Assembly (NCBI GenBank): GCA_942490705.1
Contig: CALNXY010000019.1
Span: forward strand, 124,001-188,000
DNA: 64,000 nucleotides
Reading direction: 5' to 3'
Source: JAGRCP01 sp942490705
Lineage (GTDB): Bacteria > Chloroflexota > Anaerolineae > Caldilineales > Caldilineaceae
Positions 25,864-35,311 of this stretch are shown piece by piece. Each line of letters opens with the position of its first letter. The stretch's first letter is position 1. Both the position numbers and the translations under genes were made by a program. The notes under the pieces were generated by a model. That model made no database searches and had not been told where the DNA came from. It saw only the letters and a program-made list of their open reading frames with translations.

Positions 25864-26550
25864 GTGGCAACCCAGATACTCTCTGACACGGCAGTTCCCG
25901 AAGACGGTCATCGCAAGGTTCTGCGCTATCGCAAGGCCCCGCGTATCGTTCACATGCTCCTGGCCATCTCGTTCCTGGTGCTACTCTTTACCGGGCTAGT
26001 GATCTTCCTGCCCTTCCTCTCCGAATATGCGGCGGGCGGCACCTCACGACTGCTACATCGGATCGGCGCCGTCATTTTCATGGCAATCCCGATCCTCTAC
26101 CTTGTGCTCGATCGTCACGGCGCCAAGGAGCTGCTGTGGGATTCTTTTCACTATGACCGGGACGACGCAAGCTGGTTGGCCCACTCCTATCGCTACTTCA
26201 TGGGCCGCGCCGGCAACATGCCGCCCCAGGGTCGCCTCAATGCCGGTCAGAAGCTGCACCACGCCGGCGTGGTCATCTTTTCCGCCATCATCGTCATCAC
26301 CGGCCTTCTGCTCTGGTTTGGCAAGGGCAGCCTGGGCGTGACGGGCTTGGCGCTGACGGCCAGCATCCACGATATTTCCATGGTCGTCCTGACCGTACTG
26401 CTGGCTGGTCATCTCTACTTCACTTTCGTCTACAAAGCGCTCTCGGGCATGACGACCGGATACGTTGATGAGGAGGAAGCGCGGTTGGAGCATGCCAAGT
26501 GGGTCGCTGAGCTAGAGGATCGTGACGGCGTGCTCGAGCCAGGAGAGTAA
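25864..26550 (+). CDS. Membrane cytochrome b subunit (FdnI/PhsC-type)
   Basis: The 228-residue protein has four membrane helices. Histidines sit where this family binds two hemes: RIVHMLLAIS, SRLLHRIGAV, KLHHAGVVIF and SIHDIS...AGHLYF. It would exchange electrons between quinol and the FeS subunit. The start is GTG two bases after the previous gene's stop. Its relation to FdnI/PhsC cytochromes rather than NrfD-type subunits suggests quinol oxidation on the outer side, as in PhsABC. Confidence 0.88.
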   Translation: MATQILSDTAVPEDGHRKVLRYRKAPRIVHMLLAISFLVLLFTGLVIFLPFLSEYAAGGTSRLLHRIGAVIFMAIPILYLVLDRHGAKELLWDSFHYDRDDASWLAHSYRYFMGRAGNMPPQGRLNAGQKLHHAGVVIFSAIIVITGLLLWFGKGSLGVTGLALTASIHDISMVVLTVLLAGHLYFTFVYKALSGMTTGYVDEEEARLEHAKWVAELEDRDGVLEPGE

Positions 26551-26658
26551 AGGTTGCAAAGGCAAATCCATCCGGCCCGACCGGATGAAAGCAGGTACGA
26601 TTCAATCTATCAATTTCACCGCACTGTCACCAATCAGTGCACCGAAACGAGGAGAAGT

Positions 26659-28506
26659 ATGTTAAAGCGTAACCACCTGTTCATATCTATGCTTGTCGTG
26701 CTCATGCTGGTCCTGGGCGCTTGCGGCGGAGGCCGAGCGCCTGCTGCAGAAGCGCCTGCCGACGAAGCCGCTGCTGCCCAGGAAGCCGCTGCGCCGCTGG
26801 CGGACGAAGCCGAAGAAGCAGCTGAAGAAGTTGCAGAAGCGACGGAAGCACCGGCCGAAGAAGCTACTGAGGAAGCAACTGAAGAAGCAGTAGCCGAAGA
26901 GGTTGCAGAGGCCACTGAAGAAGCGGCCGAAGAGCCCGCTGATGACATGGCCGCCGAGGCCGATGCAGTCGTCGCCGGCTGGGACGCCTTCCTGAGCGAA
27001 ATCCCTGAAGGGTATCTGGCCGTTGGTCAAATCGATGCCGTGAAGGGCGTGATTGATGCCGGCGCAGTCGTCATCGATGTGCGCGAAGAAAGTGAATACG
27101 CCGAAGGGCATATCCCTGGTGCGGTCAATGTGCCACTGCGTACCCTGACTGACAACCTGGACAAGATCCCGACTGATCAGCCGGTGCTCGTCTACTGCGC
27201 CTCGGGTCATCGCGCCTCCATGGCCCTGAGTTCACTGCAAGCCCTGGGCTATGACAATGTCCGCGCCTTCCCCGGCGGCTGGAAAGCCTGGTCCGCAGCG
27301 GAAGAAGAGGTCAGCACTGAGGCGAATGAGGGCGAAACCTACGACGTACCCGAGATTGATCCGGCCATGCTGGCCGCAGCCGAAGCCTTCCTTAGCACGA
27401 TTCCCGAGGGCTGGCTTTCGATCAAGACCGTAGAAGACCTGGAAGTCGCCCAGGAAAATGGCGCCGTCGTGATCGACGTCCGTCAGCCGGAAGAGTTCGA
27501 TGCCGGCGCGATTGCCGGCGCGACCAACATTCCGATTCGCGACCTGGCCCAGAGCCTGGACCAAGTGCCGACTGACGCACCGGTCATCGTCTACTGCGCC
27601 TCCGGCCATCGCGCCGGCATGTCCCTGGCTGCTCTCCAGAGCATGGGCTACAGCAACGTCAAATCCTTCCCGGCCGGCTACGGCGCTTGGGAAGCGGCTC
27701 AAGATGAAGCGGCCGGCGACGTACCCGAAGAAGTCGCGGCATCGCTGGAATCCGACGCTGTTGTTGCCGGCGTGGATGCCTTCCTGACCAACATCCCCGA
27801 AGGTTACCTGGCCGTTGGCAACACCGAAGCCTTCCAGGACATGATGGAAAACACGGACGTTTACGTCATCGACGTGCGTGAAGAGAGCGAATACGCCGAA
27901 GGTCACATTCCTGGCGCCGTCAACATTCCGATCCGCACTCTGGCCGACAACCTAGACAAGGTGCCTGCCGATCAGCCGGTGATGGTCTACTGCGCCTCCG
28001 GTCATCGCGCCGGCATGGCCCTGAGTTCACTGCAAGCCCTGGGCTACGACAATGTCAGATCTTATCCTCCTGGCTGGAAGGGCTGGAGCGCGGCCGAGGG
28101 TGAGGTCAGCACTGAGGCCACCGAGCCTGGAACCTTTGAGGTGCCTGAGGCAGACGGTGACATGTTGGCCGCCGTCGCAGAGTTCCTCAACAACATTCCT
28201 GAGGGCTATTTCTCCCTGGGTTCCGACGTCGAAAAACTAGAAGCGGCGATTGACGCGGGCGCCACGGTCATTGACGTGCGCCAGCCGGACGAGTTCGATG
28301 CCGGCGCTATCACCGGTGCGATCAACATTCCGATCCGTGACCTGGCCCAGAACCTGGATCAGATTCCGACCGATTCACCGGTCATCGTCTATTGCGCTTC
28401 TGGCCATCGCGCCGCCATGTCCACCGGCGCCCTGCACACGCTGGGCCTGGACAACGTACGCTCCTTCCCGCCCGGATACGGCGCATGGGAAGCAGCACAG
28501 CAGTAG
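26659..28506 (+). CDS. Lipoprotein with four rhodanese domains
   Basis: The ATG at 26659 follows GGAG; the upstream frame extension is not used. The 615-residue protein begins with a lipoprotein signal (lipobox LGAC, Cys22) and an acidic alanine/glutamate-rich tether. Four rhodanese domains follow at about 100-205, 225-345, 360-480 and 500-613, each with an intact active-site loop VYCASGHRA. Domains 1 and 3 share VREESEYAEGHIPGA; domains 2 and 4 share VRQPxEFDAGAI, so a two-domain unit was duplicated. Rhodaneses transfer sulfane sulfur, here on the outer face of the membrane next to the molybdoenzyme. I infer delivery, storage or removal of sulfane sulfur for that enzyme. A terminator follows. 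Confidence 0.92.
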   Translation: MLKRNHLFISMLVVLMLVLGACGGGRAPAAEAPADEAAAAQEAAAPLADEAEEAAEEVAEATEAPAEEATEEATEEAVAEEVAEATEEAAEEPADDMAAEADAVVAGWDAFLSEIPEGYLAVGQIDAVKGVIDAGAVVIDVREESEYAEGHIPGAVNVPLRTLTDNLDKIPTDQPVLVYCASGHRASMALSSLQALGYDNVRAFPGGWKAWSAAEEEVSTEANEGETYDVPEIDPAMLAAAEAFLSTIPEGWLSIKTVEDLEVAQENGAVVIDVRQPEEFDAGAIAGATNIPIRDLAQSLDQVPTDAPVIVYCASGHRAGMSLAALQSMGYSNVKSFPAGYGAWEAAQDEAAGDVPEEVAASLESDAVVAGVDAFLTNIPEGYLAVGNTEAFQDMMENTDVYVIDVREESEYAEGHIPGAVNIPIRTLADNLDKVPADQPVMVYCASGHRAGMALSSLQALGYDNVRSYPPGWKGWSAAEGEVSTEATEPGTFEVPEADGDMLAAVAEFLNNIPEGYFSLGSDVEKLEAAIDAGATVIDVRQPDEFDAGAITGAINIPIRDLAQNLDQIPTDSPVIVYCASGHRAAMSTGALHTLGLDNVRSFPPGYGAWEAAQQ

Positions 28507-28556
28507 TTTGAGGGCTGCGATGTCCTGCCGAGCATAGCCTTTCCATTACCTGCACA

Positions 28557-28592
28557 AATGAGGGGCGATCCGAAACGGATCGCCCCCTCATT
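28557..28592. terminator. Bidirectional terminator between rhodanese gene and ackA
   Basis: AATGAGGGGCGATCCG and CGGATCGCCCCCTCATT form a 16-bp stem with one bulge and an AAA loop, in the gap between converging genes. The T-runs are short. Confidence 0.75.
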
Positions 28593-28597
28593 GTGTC

Positions 28598-28630
28598 TAG
28601 TAGAGACGTTGCAGCGCAGCGTCTCTACTA
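28598..28630. repeat. Palindromic element TAGTAGAGACG ... CGTCTCTACTA
   Basis: An 11-bp perfect inverted repeat (28598-28608 and 28620-28630) sits right after the terminator. The GTAGAGACG arm resembles dispersed palindromes found between genes in other bacteria, so it may be a REP-like repeat. Copy number in this genome cannot be seen here. Confidence 0.5.
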
Positions 28631-28653
28631 CGGCGGACGTTGCGGCCGCGCGC

Positions 28654-29850
28654 TTACCCGATCACGCCCATGACCTGCCGGGCGATCTCCAATTCTTCAT
28701 TCGTGGGAATCACAAAGACCTCGACGCGGCTCTCGTCGCTGTGAATCGGGCCAGAGGTCCCGCGTATGGTGACCGCGTTCTTGGCTGGATCCAAGCTGAT
28801 GCCGAGCGCGCCAAGTCCGTCACACACTTTAGCACGGACGACATCGCTGTTCTCGCCCACACCGGCCGTGAAAACGAGTGCATCGACGCGTCCAAGCACT
28901 GCGGCATACGCGCCAATATATTTCCGAATACGATACGCATACATCTCCAACGCGAGCACGGCATCGGCATCGCCGGCATCGACGCGCTCTTCGATGTCGC
29001 GCAAGTCGTTGTCGCCACAGAGACCCAGCAGGCCACTCTGCTTGTTGAGCATGGCGTCGATTTCGGCCAAGGAGAGGCCAAGCCGAGCACTCAAGTAAAA
29101 GATGAGGGCCGGATCCACATCACCCGACCGGGTCCCCATGATCAGTCCTGGCAGCGGCGTGAACCCCATCGACGTGTCGACCGACCGACCGTTGCTGATG
29201 GCGGTGATGCTGGCCCCGTTACCAAGATGCGCCGTAATCAGGTTGCAGGTCTCGGGCGCTTTTTTGAGCAACTTCGCAGCAGCGCGCGCCACATAAGCGT
29301 GAGACGTGCCATGAAAGCCATAGACCCGAACGCCATGATCCGTGTAGAGATCGGCCGGCACGGCATAACGGTATGCATGGGCCGGCATGGTCTGATGGAA
29401 CGCGGTGTCAAAGACTGCCACCTGTGTAGCGCTTGGAAAAACCTTCTCAGCCACTTCGATGCCGGCCAGATTGGCTGGATTGTGCAGCGGGGCAAAGGGA
29501 CTCAGATCGTGGATGGTCTCGCTCACCTCCGCAGTGATAACCGTGGGCGCGTGAAAACGTTCGCCGCCATGGACCACGCGATGGCCAACGGCGTCCAGCG
29601 CGTCCGCGTCGGCAAGCACGCCAACTTCGCCCGTCATAAGCAGTGCAGCCACCCGCGCCAGAGCGGCTGCATGATCGGCCACTGCCTCCTCAAGCACGAG
29701 CGTCTCTCCCGCCCCCACACGATGCTTGATGCGCCCCAATGGCTCGCCAATCCGTTCGACCAGCCCATCGCAGATCACGTGCGCGCCCGGCATTTCAAAG
29801 AGTTGGTATTTAAGCGATGAGCTGCCGGCATTGATGGTGAGGATCTTCAT
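28654..29850 (-). CDS. ackA: Acetate kinase
   Basis: AckA interconverts acetyl phosphate + ADP and acetate + ATP. The 398-residue protein opens with MKILTINAGSSSLKYQLFEM, the ASKHA-fold phosphate loop, and contains RVVHGGE, FDTAFHQTMP, YGFHGTSHAYV and LGNGAS(I), all family signatures. Length is typical. It lies 80 bases downstream of pta on the same strand; the pair converts acetyl-CoA to acetate with ATP gain, or the reverse. Confidence 0.97.
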   Translation of the reverse strand: MKILTINAGSSSLKYQLFEMPGAHVICDGLVERIGEPLGRIKHRVGAGETLVLEEAVADHAAALARVAALLMTGEVGVLADADALDAVGHRVVHGGERFHAPTVITAEVSETIHDLSPFAPLHNPANLAGIEVAEKVFPSATQVAVFDTAFHQTMPAHAYRYAVPADLYTDHGVRVYGFHGTSHAYVARAAAKLLKKAPETCNLITAHLGNGASITAISNGRSVDTSMGFTPLPGLIMGTRSGDVDPALIFYLSARLGLSLAEIDAMLNKQSGLLGLCGDNDLRDIEERVDAGDADAVLALEMYAYRIRKYIGAYAAVLGRVDALVFTAGVGENSDVVRAKVCDGLGALGISLDPAKNAVTIRGTSGPIHSDESRVEVFVIPTNEELEIARQVMGVIG

Positions 29851-29930
29851 GGATGTTTTCGGTTCCCTGGATGGGGGTGTCAGGTTGTAGGATTGTTACG
29901 TAGGATCCGCACTCTGAACTCCCAATTCCA

Positions 29931-32024
29931 CTAATCCTGTTGTGCCTGGACAGCGGTGATGGCGACGGTGTTGATGATGTCTTCGACCGTACAGCCGCGG
30001 CTGAGATCGTTGACCGGCTTGCGCAGACCCTGGAGCACGGGACCGATGGCGATGGCGCCGGTCTCACGCTGAACTGCCTTGTAGGTATTGTTGCCAGTGT
30101 TCAAGTCGGGGAAAATGAAGACGGTCGCCTGGCCCGCCACCCGCGAGCCGGGCATCTTCTTGGCCGCCACGCCGGGGTCGACGGCGGCGTCATACTGGAT
30201 TGGCCCCTCAATGAGCAGGTCCGGGCGGCGCTCTTGGGCCAGCTTGGTCGCCTGGCGCACGCGCTCGACATCTTCGCCCTGGCCCGAGGCGCCCGAGCTA
30301 TAGGACAACATGGCGACCCGCGGGTCGACGCCAAAGGTCTGGGCCGTGTCGGCTGACGCAATGGCGATTTCGGCCAGTTCCTCCGACGAGGGATTGGGGT
30401 TGACCGCACAGTCGCCATAGACCAGCACGCGGTCGCTGAGCGCCATGAAAAAGACGGACGAAACAACAGAACAACCCGGCTTGGTCTTGACGAATTGTAG
30501 CGCCGGCATGATCGTGTGCATGGTCGTATGGGCCGCCCCGGAGACCATGCCGTCAGCGTCGCCTTTGTAGACCATCATGGTGCCAAAGTAGGAGACATCG
30601 GTCATCAAGTCCCGGGCCTGGGCAGGCGCCAAATTCTTATGCTTGCGCAACCCATAGAGCGTCTCGGCATAGTCGTCAAACTGTGCAGAAGTCTCCGGCT
30701 TGATGACCGCAATCTTACTGAAGTCGAGATCCAGGCCCAAGCGGGCAGCCGTATCGTGGATCACATTCTCGTCTCCAAGCAGGGTTAAGTCAACAATCTC
30801 GCGGTTGGTCAAGACAGCAGCTGCGCGCAAAATGCGCTCATCCTGGCCCTCGGGCAAAACAATATGCTGCTTATCCGAACGCGCCTGTTGGAGCAGGTTG
30901 AAGATAAACATCTTGGGCGTGATGCCCCGCGGCTTTGCCGTAGAAATCTGCGACTCTAGCGCGTCCGTATCGACATAGTCTTCAAAAAGCTTCAAGCTCA
31001 GATCAATCTTGGAGCGATTGCTGCTGGTGATAAATGATCGTACGTCGCCCACCCGCAGGGCTGTATCATAAGTGTCGATATCGACGGAGATAATGGGTAT
31101 GGCTTCATCGAGTCCGTCGAGTAGTTTACGAACCGAGGCAGGCGGTCGTTGCTCAGTGGTCAGAAGAATGCCCGCAATTTGCGGATAATTATGCGAGCGA
31201 TGGGCCTGCAATGCGCCGAGGAGCACATCACTCCGATCCCCCGGCGTAATGAGCAGGGCATGCTCGGTCAAATAGTCCAGAAAGTTGGGCAACTGCATAG
31301 CGACGATCAGGTATTGGTAGGCCAGCCGTCCCAGATGCTGCTCGCCATAGAGAACTTCGGCCTCAAGGTGTTCGGCGATCTCACGAATCGTCGGGCTGCG
31401 CAAGACTTTGTTGGTGGGAATTACTGAAATGAAGGGGCTCTTGTCGCCCACGACCTGTTCCAGCGCCTCCTGCAACGGCTCAACCTGATCGATGCCGGCC
31501 CGGTTGACAATCGTACCGATGATATCGCAGCCGCGGTCTACGTAATGGTCCACTGACATGCTAACCGTATTGACCACTTCATTTATCTCGCGTCCGGCTG
31601 CCGTGCCCACCAGCAAGACTGGCGTGCCCAGATTGCGCGCAATGTCGGCGTTGATGTCGTATTCGAAGAGCGCGCCAACGCCTTCTAAGTCTGATCCAAT
31701 GCAAATGATAAAATCGTACCGATTCTCAAGCGCTTTGTAGCGCTGAATCACGTGGTTCAAGGCATCGTCATAGCGCCCACGTGAGATCAGGCCGGCCGCT
31801 TCGGCACGAAAGAAGCCATAGGTCTCTTCATAACTCTGGGCCAAGTCGAAATGGGTCAGCAACAGATCGATATTCTTATCGCGCCGTGCGTGAGATCCAC
31901 GAATCACCGGCCGGAAAATGCCAACCCTCGGCGTGCGACGCAGAATCATTTCGGCCAATCCGAGGGAAACCAAAGACTTGCCGCAGTTCGGCTCGACAGT
32001 TGCAATGTAGATTGCATTTGTCAT
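29931..32024 (-). CDS. pta: Phosphate acetyltransferase, long form
   Basis: The 697-residue protein has an N-terminal P-loop domain (EPNCGKS at residues 11-17, related to dethiobiotin synthase/CobQ), a central DRTGG domain (about 215-330) and the C-terminal catalytic phosphotransacetylase domain (from about 370; HIVLPEGQDERILRAA, SGAAHTTMHTIMPAL, YGDCAVNPNPS). It exchanges CoA and phosphate on acetyl groups. Domain order and length match the enterobacterial long form, in which the N-terminal part is regulatory. It precedes ackA. Confidence 0.95.
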   Translation of the reverse strand: MTNAIYIATVEPNCGKSLVSLGLAEMILRRTPRVGIFRPVIRGSHARRDKNIDLLLTHFDLAQSYEETYGFFRAEAAGLISRGRYDDALNHVIQRYKALENRYDFIICIGSDLEGVGALFEYDINADIARNLGTPVLLVGTAAGREINEVVNTVSMSVDHYVDRGCDIIGTIVNRAGIDQVEPLQEALEQVVGDKSPFISVIPTNKVLRSPTIREIAEHLEAEVLYGEQHLGRLAYQYLIVAMQLPNFLDYLTEHALLITPGDRSDVLLGALQAHRSHNYPQIAGILLTTEQRPPASVRKLLDGLDEAIPIISVDIDTYDTALRVGDVRSFITSSNRSKIDLSLKLFEDYVDTDALESQISTAKPRGITPKMFIFNLLQQARSDKQHIVLPEGQDERILRAAAVLTNREIVDLTLLGDENVIHDTAARLGLDLDFSKIAVIKPETSAQFDDYAETLYGLRKHKNLAPAQARDLMTDVSYFGTMMVYKGDADGMVSGAAHTTMHTIMPALQFVKTKPGCSVVSSVFFMALSDRVLVYGDCAVNPNPSSEELAEIAIASADTAQTFGVDPRVAMLSYSSGASGQGEDVERVRQATKLAQERRPDLLIEGPIQYDAAVDPGVAAKKMPGSRVAGQATVFIFPDLNTGNNTYKAVQRETGAIAIGPVLQGLRKPVNDLSRGCTVEDIINTVAITAVQAQQD

Positions 32025-32124
32025 CGGTCATCTCACCTTCATTTGTCAACAGGGGGAAGAGCGCCAACGCTTTGGCACCCCGCCTGGTTCGATTATTGAT
32101 CGTACTTCATACGCCACGTTGCAC

Positions 32125-34236
32125 TCAGCTGCCCGCTTGGCGTCCACGCGCCAAGCGCTTGGCCTCCGCCATCAGCAATACCACTGAACGGTCAGACGCA
32201 TGATAGTAGGTGTCGTGCACCATTGGCGCTGCATTGGGCATGCGAAAGTCGTCTGGCGGCGGTAGCGCCGTGTCGACGATACAGCGCCATCCCGGCGTGC
32301 CGGCCGGACGAGGCGGGATCGCAAAACGCTGTGATTCCCAGTAGGCGTTGAGGATCATGTGAAAATAGTGATGCCCGCCCAGCCCGCGGATTGTAAAGGC
32401 AATCGTGCGCGAATCGTCACTCCAGTCCGGTTGAAAGAGCTCGGTGCCGTGCCACTGCACGCGCGCATAATGAAGCATTTCATTGAGTGACATATCGATG
32501 TCACCCTGAAACATATTTAGCGACCTGCGCAGGCGAATCAGGTTTTGGGTAAAGCGAAAGATGTCGTCATGCTCATCCACAAGCGTCCAGTTGACCCAAC
32601 TGATCTCGTTATCCTGGCAGTAGGCATTGTTGTTGCCTTGCTGCGTGCGCCGCATCTCATCGCCCATTAGGAGCATGGGCACGCCCAGAGACATCAGCGT
32701 GAGGGTGAGGAAGTTTTTCACCTGCCGATTGCGCAGGGCCTCGATCGCCGGATCGTCAGTCGGCCCCTCAACGCCACAGTTCCAGCTCAAACTATGGTTG
32801 TGGCCGTCGCGATTGCCTTCCAGGTTCGCTTCATTGTGTTTCTCGTTATACGAGACCAGATCGTTGAGCGTGAAGCCATCATGACAGGTGACGAAATTGA
32901 TGCTTTGCTCCGGCCCCTCGCCGGCGTGACCGTACAGGTCCGGACTGGCCAAGAAGCGGGTCGCCACCTTGCTCACCATGCCAGGATCGCTCTTCACAAA
33001 GGCGCGCACATCATCACGATACTGGCCGTTCCACTCTTTCCAATGGTCGCCCACAAATCGGCCAACCTGATAGAGACCGGCCGCGTCCCAGGCTTCGGCG
33101 ATCAATTTGGTTCCCGCCAAAACAGGGTCGGTGTCGATATCGAGCAAGATCGGCGGGTTCGCCCAAGGCTTGCCGTCAAAGCCACGCGACAAAATCGAGG
33201 CCAAATCGAACCGAAAGCCGTCGACATGCATCTCCTCCACCCAAAAACGCAGACTGTCCACAATCATACGGCGCACGGCCGGATTGTTGGCATTGAGCGT
33301 ATTGCCCGTCCCGCTATAGTTGGCGTAGGTGGTGCGATCCGATTCCAGGAAGTAATAGGTTTCGTTGTCAAAGCCGCGCCAGCAGAAGGTTGGTCCTTCT
33401 TCGTTGCCTTCGGCCGTGTGATTGTAAACCACATCGAGAATCACTTCGATCCCGGCCCGGTGTAGGGCCTTGACCATGTCGCGGAACTCATCCAGCACCC
33501 CGGCCAAGTCAGGGGCGGCGGCATAGTGTGAGTGAGGCGCAAAAAAGGCGACAGGACTGTAGCCCCAGTAATTGGTCAATCCGTAGGGTGCATCAGCCGG
33601 ATCAAAGTGAAAGATGGGCAGCAATTCGACAGCCGTCACGCCCAACGATTGGAGATAAGGAATCTTCTCAACCAGACCCGCATAGGTGCCCCGCTTTTCT
33701 TCACGCACGCCTGAACTGACATCCTGCGTAAAGCCGCGGACATGCATTTCGTAGACAATCGTGCGGCTAAAAGAATGTTGGAGCGGCAGATCGCCCTCCC
33801 AATCATAGGTGCTGAGATCAACGACGACGCTCTTCATTGCCTGGCCGGCGTTGTCGCCCGGCCGACAGGCCGCCCCCCGATCATAGTCCTGCGGCGTAGC
33901 AACCAGACGACCATATGGATCAAGCAGCAGCTTATCCAAATCAAAACGATGACCGCGAGCAGGATCCATGGGGCCGTAGACGCGATAGCCATAAAGCTGG
34001 CCCGCCGTAATGCCGGGGATAAAGATATGCCAGTAGTCAAATGTACGGTTTAGTTTGCGATCGAGTTGGATGATGCGCGAAGGCGTTGTATCATCCACAT
34101 GATCAAAGAAAAGCAACTCCATGGCCAGCGCTGTGCGCGAATAAGCCACGAAGTTCACACCGTCGGGGCTAAGCGTTGCGCCGAGGGGATAACTGGTTCC
34201 GGGAAGCGAATCTGACGCGCGATTCATGAAGTGCAT
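32125..34236 (-). CDS. glgX: Glycogen debranching enzyme GlgX
   Basis: The ~703-residue GH13 enzyme hydrolyses alpha-1,6 branches of limit dextrins. An N-terminal CBM48-like domain (LPGTSYPLGATLSPDGVNF) is followed by the TIM barrel. Catalytic residues can be seen in GFRFDLASIL (nucleophile Asp), LIAEAWDAAGLY (acid Glu) and TCHDGFTLND (transition-state Asp). The start may be ATG 34236 or ATG 34227. It follows the aldo/keto reductase gene by three bases and is probably in its operon. Confidence 0.94.
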   Translation of the reverse strand: MHFMNRASDSLPGTSYPLGATLSPDGVNFVAYSRTALAMELLFFDHVDDTTPSRIIQLDRKLNRTFDYWHIFIPGITAGQLYGYRVYGPMDPARGHRFDLDKLLLDPYGRLVATPQDYDRGAACRPGDNAGQAMKSVVVDLSTYDWEGDLPLQHSFSRTIVYEMHVRGFTQDVSSGVREEKRGTYAGLVEKIPYLQSLGVTAVELLPIFHFDPADAPYGLTNYWGYSPVAFFAPHSHYAAAPDLAGVLDEFRDMVKALHRAGIEVILDVVYNHTAEGNEEGPTFCWRGFDNETYYFLESDRTTYANYSGTGNTLNANNPAVRRMIVDSLRFWVEEMHVDGFRFDLASILSRGFDGKPWANPPILLDIDTDPVLAGTKLIAEAWDAAGLYQVGRFVGDHWKEWNGQYRDDVRAFVKSDPGMVSKVATRFLASPDLYGHAGEGPEQSINFVTCHDGFTLNDLVSYNEKHNEANLEGNRDGHNHSLSWNCGVEGPTDDPAIEALRNRQVKNFLTLTLMSLGVPMLLMGDEMRRTQQGNNNAYCQDNEISWVNWTLVDEHDDIFRFTQNLIRLRRSLNMFQGDIDMSLNEMLHYARVQWHGTELFQPDWSDDSRTIAFTIRGLGGHHYFHMILNAYWESQRFAIPPRPAGTPGWRCIVDTALPPPDDFRMPNAAPMVHDTYYHASDRSVVLLMAEAKRLARGRQAGS

Positions 34237-34239
34237 ACC

Positions 34240-35199
34240 TTATGACCAGGCAGAAGCATCGCTCAACCGGTCTAGCTGGTCTCCAGAGAGGGTCAAATCG
34301 GTGACCGCAAGACTAGCGGCCAACTGCTCGACCGAATTGGCGCCGATGATTGGCGCCGTGACAGCCGGCTGCTGGAGTAGCCAGGCCAGCGCGACTGCGA
34401 TGGGCGAAACATTTTGCTCTTCAGCTACGGTCAACAGCACATCCAGCGTCCGCCAACCGGCCTCGTTGAAATAGCGACCCTTTACGCCATCGGCGCGCAC
34501 GCTGTCGGGCACACTGTCCCGGCGATACTTACCGGTAAGAAAGCCACCGGCCAACGGGCTATAGGGGATTACGCCAACACCGTACGTCGTACAGACTTCA
34601 GCCAGTTCCCGCTCATATTCGGCTCGGTTGACGAGGTTGTAGTGGGGCTGCAGCGAATCATATCGTGCAAGGCTATCGGCAGCGCTCGCCCAAAGCGCCT
34701 GCATGAGCCGCCAGGCGGGATAGTTGCTACAGCCAACGTAGCGCACCTTGCCCTGCTGGACCAGCGTATCGAGCGCGGCCATGGTCTCCTCAATCGGCGT
34801 TTCCGCGTCGTACCAGTGGGTCTGATAGAGATCAATATAGTCAGTTTGCAGGCGGCGCAGGCTATCTTCACACGCCTGGAGAATGTGGCTGCGGCTTAGC
34901 CCTTCGCCGTTGGGACCCGGCCACATGGCGCCGCGAACCTTGGTGGCGAGCACAATTTCATGACGCTTGCCATGGCTCTTCATCCAGCGACCGATGATCT
35001 CCTCACTGACGCCGCCGGAGTTGCCCTCCGCCCACTGACTGTACACGTCCGCCGTGTCGATGAAGTTGCCGCCCGCTTCTACAAAGGCATCCATCACAGC
35101 AAAGGCAGCATCCGTATCAGCCGACCATCCCCACTGCATGGTACCCAGGCACAGCTCAGAGACTTTCAGCCCCGATCTACCCAGTTTTCGATAATGCAT
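34240..35199 (-). CDS. Aldo/keto reductase
   Basis: The 319-residue protein has the (beta/alpha)8 AKR pattern: KLGRSGLKVSELCLGTMQWG, the catalytic Asp and Tyr in FIDTADVYSQWAEG, Lys in LATKVRG, His in LYQTHW and a C-terminal NADPH-binding segment (PIIGANSVEQL). It reduces carbonyls with NADPH; the substrate is unknown. It lies just upstream of glgX on the same strand, which may point to sugar metabolism. Confidence 0.92.
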   Translation of the reverse strand: MHYRKLGRSGLKVSELCLGTMQWGWSADTDAAFAVMDAFVEAGGNFIDTADVYSQWAEGNSGGVSEEIIGRWMKSHGKRHEIVLATKVRGAMWPGPNGEGLSRSHILQACEDSLRRLQTDYIDLYQTHWYDAETPIEETMAALDTLVQQGKVRYVGCSNYPAWRLMQALWASAADSLARYDSLQPHYNLVNRAEYERELAEVCTTYGVGVIPYSPLAGGFLTGKYRRDSVPDSVRADGVKGRYFNEAGWRTLDVLLTVAEEQNVSPIAVALAWLLQQPAVTAPIIGANSVEQLAASLAVTDLTLSGDQLDRLSDASAWS

Positions 35200-35311
35200 A
35201 CTTATCCTTTAATGCGCCAAACGATTTCGTTTTGGCTCAAAACGTTTTATATTGCCTTTGCATTAAGATACCACGTAAAGATCGAACAAACCAGACCGGC
35301 AGCGCGCCAAA

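Noticed and set aside
28558..29820. 420-residue plus-strand open frame opposite ackA
   Set aside because: It is the antisense of a well-conserved acetate kinase gene and begins within a terminator.
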